Below, one piece after another: positions 60,932 through 64,000 of a stretch of DNA of 64,000 nt. The notes under the pieces are model-generated. The model ran no database searches. It worked only from the letters and a program-made list of their open reading frames with translations, and was not told where the DNA came from. The stretch lies in the NCBI RefSeq assembly GCF_007997295.1, contig NZ_VORY01000002.1, positions 346,084 to 410,083 of the forward strand, written 5' to 3'. A program made the position numbers and the translations under genes. This DNA comes from Gillisia hiemivivida. GTDB lineage: Bacteria; Bacteroidota; Bacteroidia; Flavobacteriales; Flavobacteriaceae. Within the stretch, counting starts at the first letter, position 1. Every line of letters begins with the position of its first letter.

Positions 60932-61090
60932 TTTCTCTCCAAAGTTCATATTATAATTGGACTTTTATTTCTTTCTAGGAAGCTGGTAATCCCTGCTTCA
61001 TATCCAATTTAATAATCAGGCAAAAGACCTCTTACGTTGTGTTTTTAAAATATTTAATGCTCGTATGGTCTTGCTCTCAATAATTTTAAG

Positions 61091-61684
61091 ATGAATAAAA
61101 AAACAAAAAAAAATCTCATAGAATATGGTGTTACAGGAACTATTATCCTCACATTATTTTTAACCGGGTTGCATACCGAAGTTTTCGGGTTTGTACAAAG
61201 GGGCATTTTAAAAACTGGATTAATGGATCCTGATGTGGAAGTGAATGCAACATCTACTGAACAATCAAAAAATCCCAAAGCCGATTTTAACATGAGTCTT
61301 ATCAATTCTAAGGGGGAGCGTGTTGAAATGGAAGAACTTCGGGGCAAAGTGATTTTCTTTAATATTTGGGCAACCTGGTGCCCGCCTTGTGTAGCAGAAA
61401 TGCCTGGTATAAATAATATGTATAATGATATGAAAGGTGATGATGTTGCCTTTATTATGCTTTCCGTGGATAATGACTTTCAAAAAGCAATTGATTTTAA
61501 TAAAAGGAAAGGCTATGATTTTGAAGTATATAAACTGGCAGGCGGCTTACCCTCCATGTATGCGTCACAAGCGATCCCAACTACATATATAATTGATGCA
61601 CAAGGGAATTTAGCTTTAACACATAAGGGCATGGGGGATTATGATAGTGAAGAATTTAAAGAATTTTTAACCAATCTCAAATAA
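61091..61684 (+). CDS. TlpA-like thioredoxin-fold lipid-envelope protein
   Basis: 197 residues. One N-terminal membrane helix (about 10-28: EYGVTGTIILTLFLTGLHTEVFG), then a thioredoxin-fold domain (about 65-197) with the redox pair CPPC (Cys97, Cys100 in WATWCPPCVAEMP) and the cis-Pro loop AIPTTYIID. It is a periplasmic thiol:disulfide protein, probably reduced by the DsbD encoded next. It is 160 bases after the PPPK gene. Confidence 0.88.
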   Translation: MNKKTKKNLIEYGVTGTIILTLFLTGLHTEVFGFVQRGILKTGLMDPDVEVNATSTEQSKNPKADFNMSLINSKGERVEMEELRGKVIFFNIWATWCPPCVAEMPGINNMYNDMKGDDVAFIMLSVDNDFQKAIDFNKRKGYDFEVYKLAGGLPSMYASQAIPTTYIIDAQGNLALTHKGMGDYDSEEFKEFLTNLK

Positions 61685-61699
61685 GTAACATAATGTTAC
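61685..61699 (+). promoter_or_regulatory. Possible Crp/Fnr-type box with N5 spacing (site F)
   Basis: GTAACATAATGTTAC is a perfect palindrome but with five central bases instead of four. It is 37 bases before the dsbD ATG, like site E before its gene. No clear TAnnTTTG lies at the expected place (TAATTAAA at 61721-61728), so this is the weakest of the set. Confidence 0.45.
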
Positions 61700-61736
61700 T
61701 CATTAATTAATTTAATGTTTTAATTAAAATGCTTCT

Positions 61737-63782
61737 ATGAGATATATAACATCTTTAATCCTCTTTTTTATAGTTTTTATCACTTCACTTTCAACATTTG
61801 GGCAGGTGATGGAACCACCTGACTGGGAGGTTTCAGTAGCTAAAGGAAACTCCAAACCAGGAGATACTGTGGTAATTAGCTTTAAGGTTAAAATACCCGA
61901 AGATTGGTACTTATATTCCAGTGACTTTGATCCCGAACTGGGACCAATGATTACTGAAATTAATTTCACTAAAAATAATGACTATGAAATTATTGGGGAT
62001 CTAATTCCAATAGGTTCAAAAGAAAAATATGATGAATTATGGGAAGGGAAATACACCTACTTCATTGGTGAAGCTGAATTTCAACAACGTGTAAAGCTTC
62101 TAAAAAACAACCCAGTAATCAAAGCTGTAGCGATTTACCAGATCTGTTCAGATGTAACGGGGCAGTGTATTCCTTTTGAAACAGATCTGGTGTGGAATGA
62201 GAATGAAGGATTTCAAGTTGCCCAAAATACAGACTCAGAAAAAAATGTTGGCAGTACCCCAACCAAAGATTTAAAATCCTTTAAAAATGATTTTAAAGTT
62301 GAACAAAAGGAGAAGGGTGGAGCTTTTCTTCTTACTTTTTTTCTACTCTCCTTTGGAGCGGGACTGGCAGCTTTACTAACTCCCTGTGTTTTTCCAATGA
62401 TTCCCATGACGGTAACGTATTTCACCAAATCCAGTGGTAGCCGTGCGAATGGAATAAGTCAGGCCTTATTATATGGTTTTTCGATTATCCTAATTTATAC
62501 CTTAATAGGAACCGTTTTTTCTTTATTTTTTGGAGCAGACTTTGCTAATTTTCTTAGTACTCATTGGGTTCCTAATTTATTCTTCTTTGCGGTTTTTCTA
62601 TTGTTTGCATTATCTTTTTTTGGTTTATTTGAAATTCGTTTACCAAACTCTTTTGTAAATAGAATAGATGCTCAGTCCAACAAAGGTGGTGTTTTAGGGA
62701 TTTTCTTTATGGCCTTCACTTTGGTATTGGTTGGTTTTAGTTGTACTGGTCCTATTGCCGGAACCATCCTTTTGCAAGCTGCTAACGGTGAAACTATAAA
62801 GCCTCTAGTTGGGATGTTAGGCTTCTCTTTAGCCTTTGCGCTTCCCTTTACATTATTTGCCATTTTTCCACATTGGTTAAAATCTTTGCCAAAAAGTGGA
62901 AGCTGGCTCAATACAGTTAAGGTGGTGCTAGGTTTTGTGGAATTAGCATTAGCTCTAAAATTTTTAAGCATAGTAGATCAAGTTTATCATTGGGACTTTT
63001 TAGATCGCGGTATTTATTTGGCTCTTTGGATTGTGATTTTTGCCTTTTTAGGCTTCTACTTATTGGGTAAAATTCAATTTCCGCATGAGAGGAAAACTGA
63101 AAGCTCTTCGGTATATAGGGTCATATCAGCCATATTGGTTTTTAGCTTTGTGGTTTATTTAATACCAGGATTGTTTGGGGCTCCATTAAAGCCATTAGCA
63201 GGTTATTTGCCGCCAATGAGTAGTCAGGATTTTAACATGCTGGAATCTTATTCTAAACCGAAAGATAAGAGTGGTAATATTACAACTTGCAGTACTCCTA
63301 AGTATGATGATTTATTGGAGTTACCTCATAATATTCAAGGATATTATGACTATGATCAGGCACTAGAATGTGCCCAGAAGCAAAACAAACCATTATTTAT
63401 AGATTTTACTGGACATGGTTGTGTGAATTGTAGGGAAATGGAAGCTACAGTTTGGAGTGATCCTGAAGTTCTAAAACGTCTTAAAAATGATTATGTGGTA
63501 GTGGCACTTTATGTAGATGAAAAAACCGAATTGCCAGAATCTGAATGGTATATTTCCAATTATGATGGAAAAACAAAGAAAACCATTGGGAAACAGAATT
63601 TGGATTTTATGATTCAAAAACTCAATGCCAATGCTCAGCCATATTACACGTTAGTTGGGGAAAACGAAGAACTACTTGCTGCTCCAAAAGCGTATGATCT
63701 AAACGCTGAGAGGTTTGTAGAGTTTTTAGATAATGGAAAAGAAAAGTTTTATAAAGATCAAGAAATCAACAAAGTGAGATAA
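61737..63782 (+). CDS. dsbD: DsbD/ScsB-type protein-disulfide reductase
   Basis: 681 residues. Signal peptide; N-terminal DsbD-alpha-like domain (about 25-170); eight-helix membrane domain (about 195-500) with the two redox cysteines Cys217 (LLTPCVFPMIPMT) and Cys336 (GFSCTGPIAG); C-terminal thioredoxin domain with Cys562-x2-Cys565 (GHGCVNCREME). It carries electrons from cytosolic thioredoxin to periplasmic partners such as the TlpA-like protein encoded just before. Downstream is a strong terminator. Confidence 0.92.
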   Translation: MRYITSLILFFIVFITSLSTFGQVMEPPDWEVSVAKGNSKPGDTVVISFKVKIPEDWYLYSSDFDPELGPMITEINFTKNNDYEIIGDLIPIGSKEKYDELWEGKYTYFIGEAEFQQRVKLLKNNPVIKAVAIYQICSDVTGQCIPFETDLVWNENEGFQVAQNTDSEKNVGSTPTKDLKSFKNDFKVEQKEKGGAFLLTFFLLSFGAGLAALLTPCVFPMIPMTVTYFTKSSGSRANGISQALLYGFSIILIYTLIGTVFSLFFGADFANFLSTHWVPNLFFFAVFLLFALSFFGLFEIRLPNSFVNRIDAQSNKGGVLGIFFMAFTLVLVGFSCTGPIAGTILLQAANGETIKPLVGMLGFSLAFALPFTLFAIFPHWLKSLPKSGSWLNTVKVVLGFVELALALKFLSIVDQVYHWDFLDRGIYLALWIVIFAFLGFYLLGKIQFPHERKTESSSVYRVISAILVFSFVVYLIPGLFGAPLKPLAGYLPPMSSQDFNMLESYSKPKDKSGNITTCSTPKYDDLLELPHNIQGYYDYDQALECAQKQNKPLFIDFTGHGCVNCREMEATVWSDPEVLKRLKNDYVVVALYVDEKTELPESEWYISNYDGKTKKTIGKQNLDFMIQKLNANAQPYYTLVGENEELLAAPKAYDLNAERFVEFLDNGKEKFYKDQEINKVR

Positions 63783-63805
63783 TAAACTTAACATTTCAAT
63801 ATTAT

Positions 63806-63846
63806 ATAACTATAAAAAGGAGCTATTTGCTCCTTTTTATAGTTAT
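63806..63846 (+). terminator. Terminator after dsbD
   Basis: Long perfect arms (63806-63823 with 63829-63846; ATAACTATAAAAAGGAGC and its complement) around a short loop. Confidence 0.93.
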
Positions 63847-63880
63847 TATATGTTTATCTCGCTAGATCAAAACGGATCAA

Positions 63881-64000
63881 GTCCAAAAGTTGTGGGATTT
63901 TGAGATTATGCAAAAATTGTTGTAAGTCTATAGAGGAAGAAATCTATGTTTCTAACCCCTCTAAACTGCGCCCTAAAAGCTTTAATTTTTGCGTTGAATG
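63881..64000 (-). mobile_element. Insertion sequence end (inverted repeat plus transposase tail)
   Basis: The sequence from about 63881 (GTCCAAAAGTTGTGGG, a probable terminal inverted repeat) to the window edge is the 3' end of an insertion sequence whose transposase reads in from the right. The outer boundary and the target duplication cannot be seen. Confidence 0.7.
63906..64000 (-). CDS. IS transposase, C-terminal fragment (ISAon1/ISL3-like)
   Basis: 31 visible codons plus two bases on the minus strand, running off the right edge. The peptide ends FNAKIKAFRAQFRGVRN..FFLYRLTTIFA and stops at TAA (63908-63906). This is the recognisable end of an ISAon1-type DDE transposase common in Bacteroidota. 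The family name is from recognition of the tail only. Confidence 0.78.
   Translation of the reverse strand, partial: FNAKIKAFRAQFRGVRNIDFFLYRLTTIFA

Noticed and set aside
1..64000. CRISPR arrays, ribosomal RNA genes, prophage modules and known defence systems
   Set aside because: I looked for regularly spaced repeats, rRNA signatures and typical cas, restriction, toxin or phage proteins and found none in the window.

Overview
This window looks like a chromosomal segment of a marine member of the Flavobacteriaceae (Bacteroidota; a Gramella/Gillisia/Salegentibacter-like organism). The evidence is the low GC content, a SusC receptor start at the left edge, many lipoproteins, LytTR regulators, PspC/GIN-domain and DUF2807 genes, and promoters of the Bacteroidota type (TAnnTTTG at -7). 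The genus is inferred from gene content only.

Left part (1-12 kb): the start of a SusC receptor, then an apparent oxidative sugar cluster. It holds a GMC oxidoreductase with its gluconate-dehydrogenase-subunit-3 partner, a TIM-barrel isomerase lipoprotein, a Tat-exported Gfo/Idh/MocA oxidoreductase and a 3-keto-glycoside hydrolase family (DUF1080) lipoprotein. Lipid-related genes follow (App1-like phosphatase, diacylglycerol-kinase-like protein), then a hydrolase-OsmC fusion, a Cu/Zn superoxide dismutase and an ECF sigma/anti-sigma pair.

12-34 kb: a LytTR two-component system with 2TM proteins, hemerythrin, NDH-2, a second sigma factor with a membrane partner, lipid and nudix genes, a cyclophilin lipoprotein, a compositionally foreign GH3 glucan exohydrolase, OxyR, an AIM24-like protein, a DUF4870-PadR-PspC operon with a small unlisted-size gene, DUF2807 and TrxB. 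Two copies of a ~225-bp MITE-like element, each with its own 9-bp target duplication, lie at 12.1 and 25.4 kb.

34-47 kb: a TRIC-like channel, a YeeE/YedE pair, a three-gene acyl-CoA carboxylase, and a reactive-sulfur island (CstB-like persulfide dioxygenase-rhodanese, TauE/SafE exporter, rhodanese, DsrE, DoxX/MauE-like protein, methyltransferase, iodotyrosine-deiodinase-like nitroreductase and a Crp/Fnr regulator). Five promoters in this part and at 60.5 kb carry a GTAAC-N4-GTTAC-like operator whose centre lies exactly 29.5 bp from the first base of the -7 element. This strict phasing ties the island, the YeeE/YedE pair and the TlpA/DsbD genes at 61-64 kb into one apparent Crp/Fnr regulon. 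It is the most interesting signal in the window.

47-64 kb: an aldehyde dehydrogenase, tRNA-Pro(GGG) with a partial copy of its 3' end, and an exopolysaccharide locus whose family-2 glycosyltransferase has decayed to a pseudogene while the YaiO-type porin, an unknown membrane-anchored protein and an LtaS-like enzyme stay intact. Then come a TetR-controlled ABC/HlyD/TolC export system whose ATPase domain has lost key catalytic residues, the second small PPPK-ending protein, TlpA and DsbD, and at the right edge the end of an insertion-sequence transposase.
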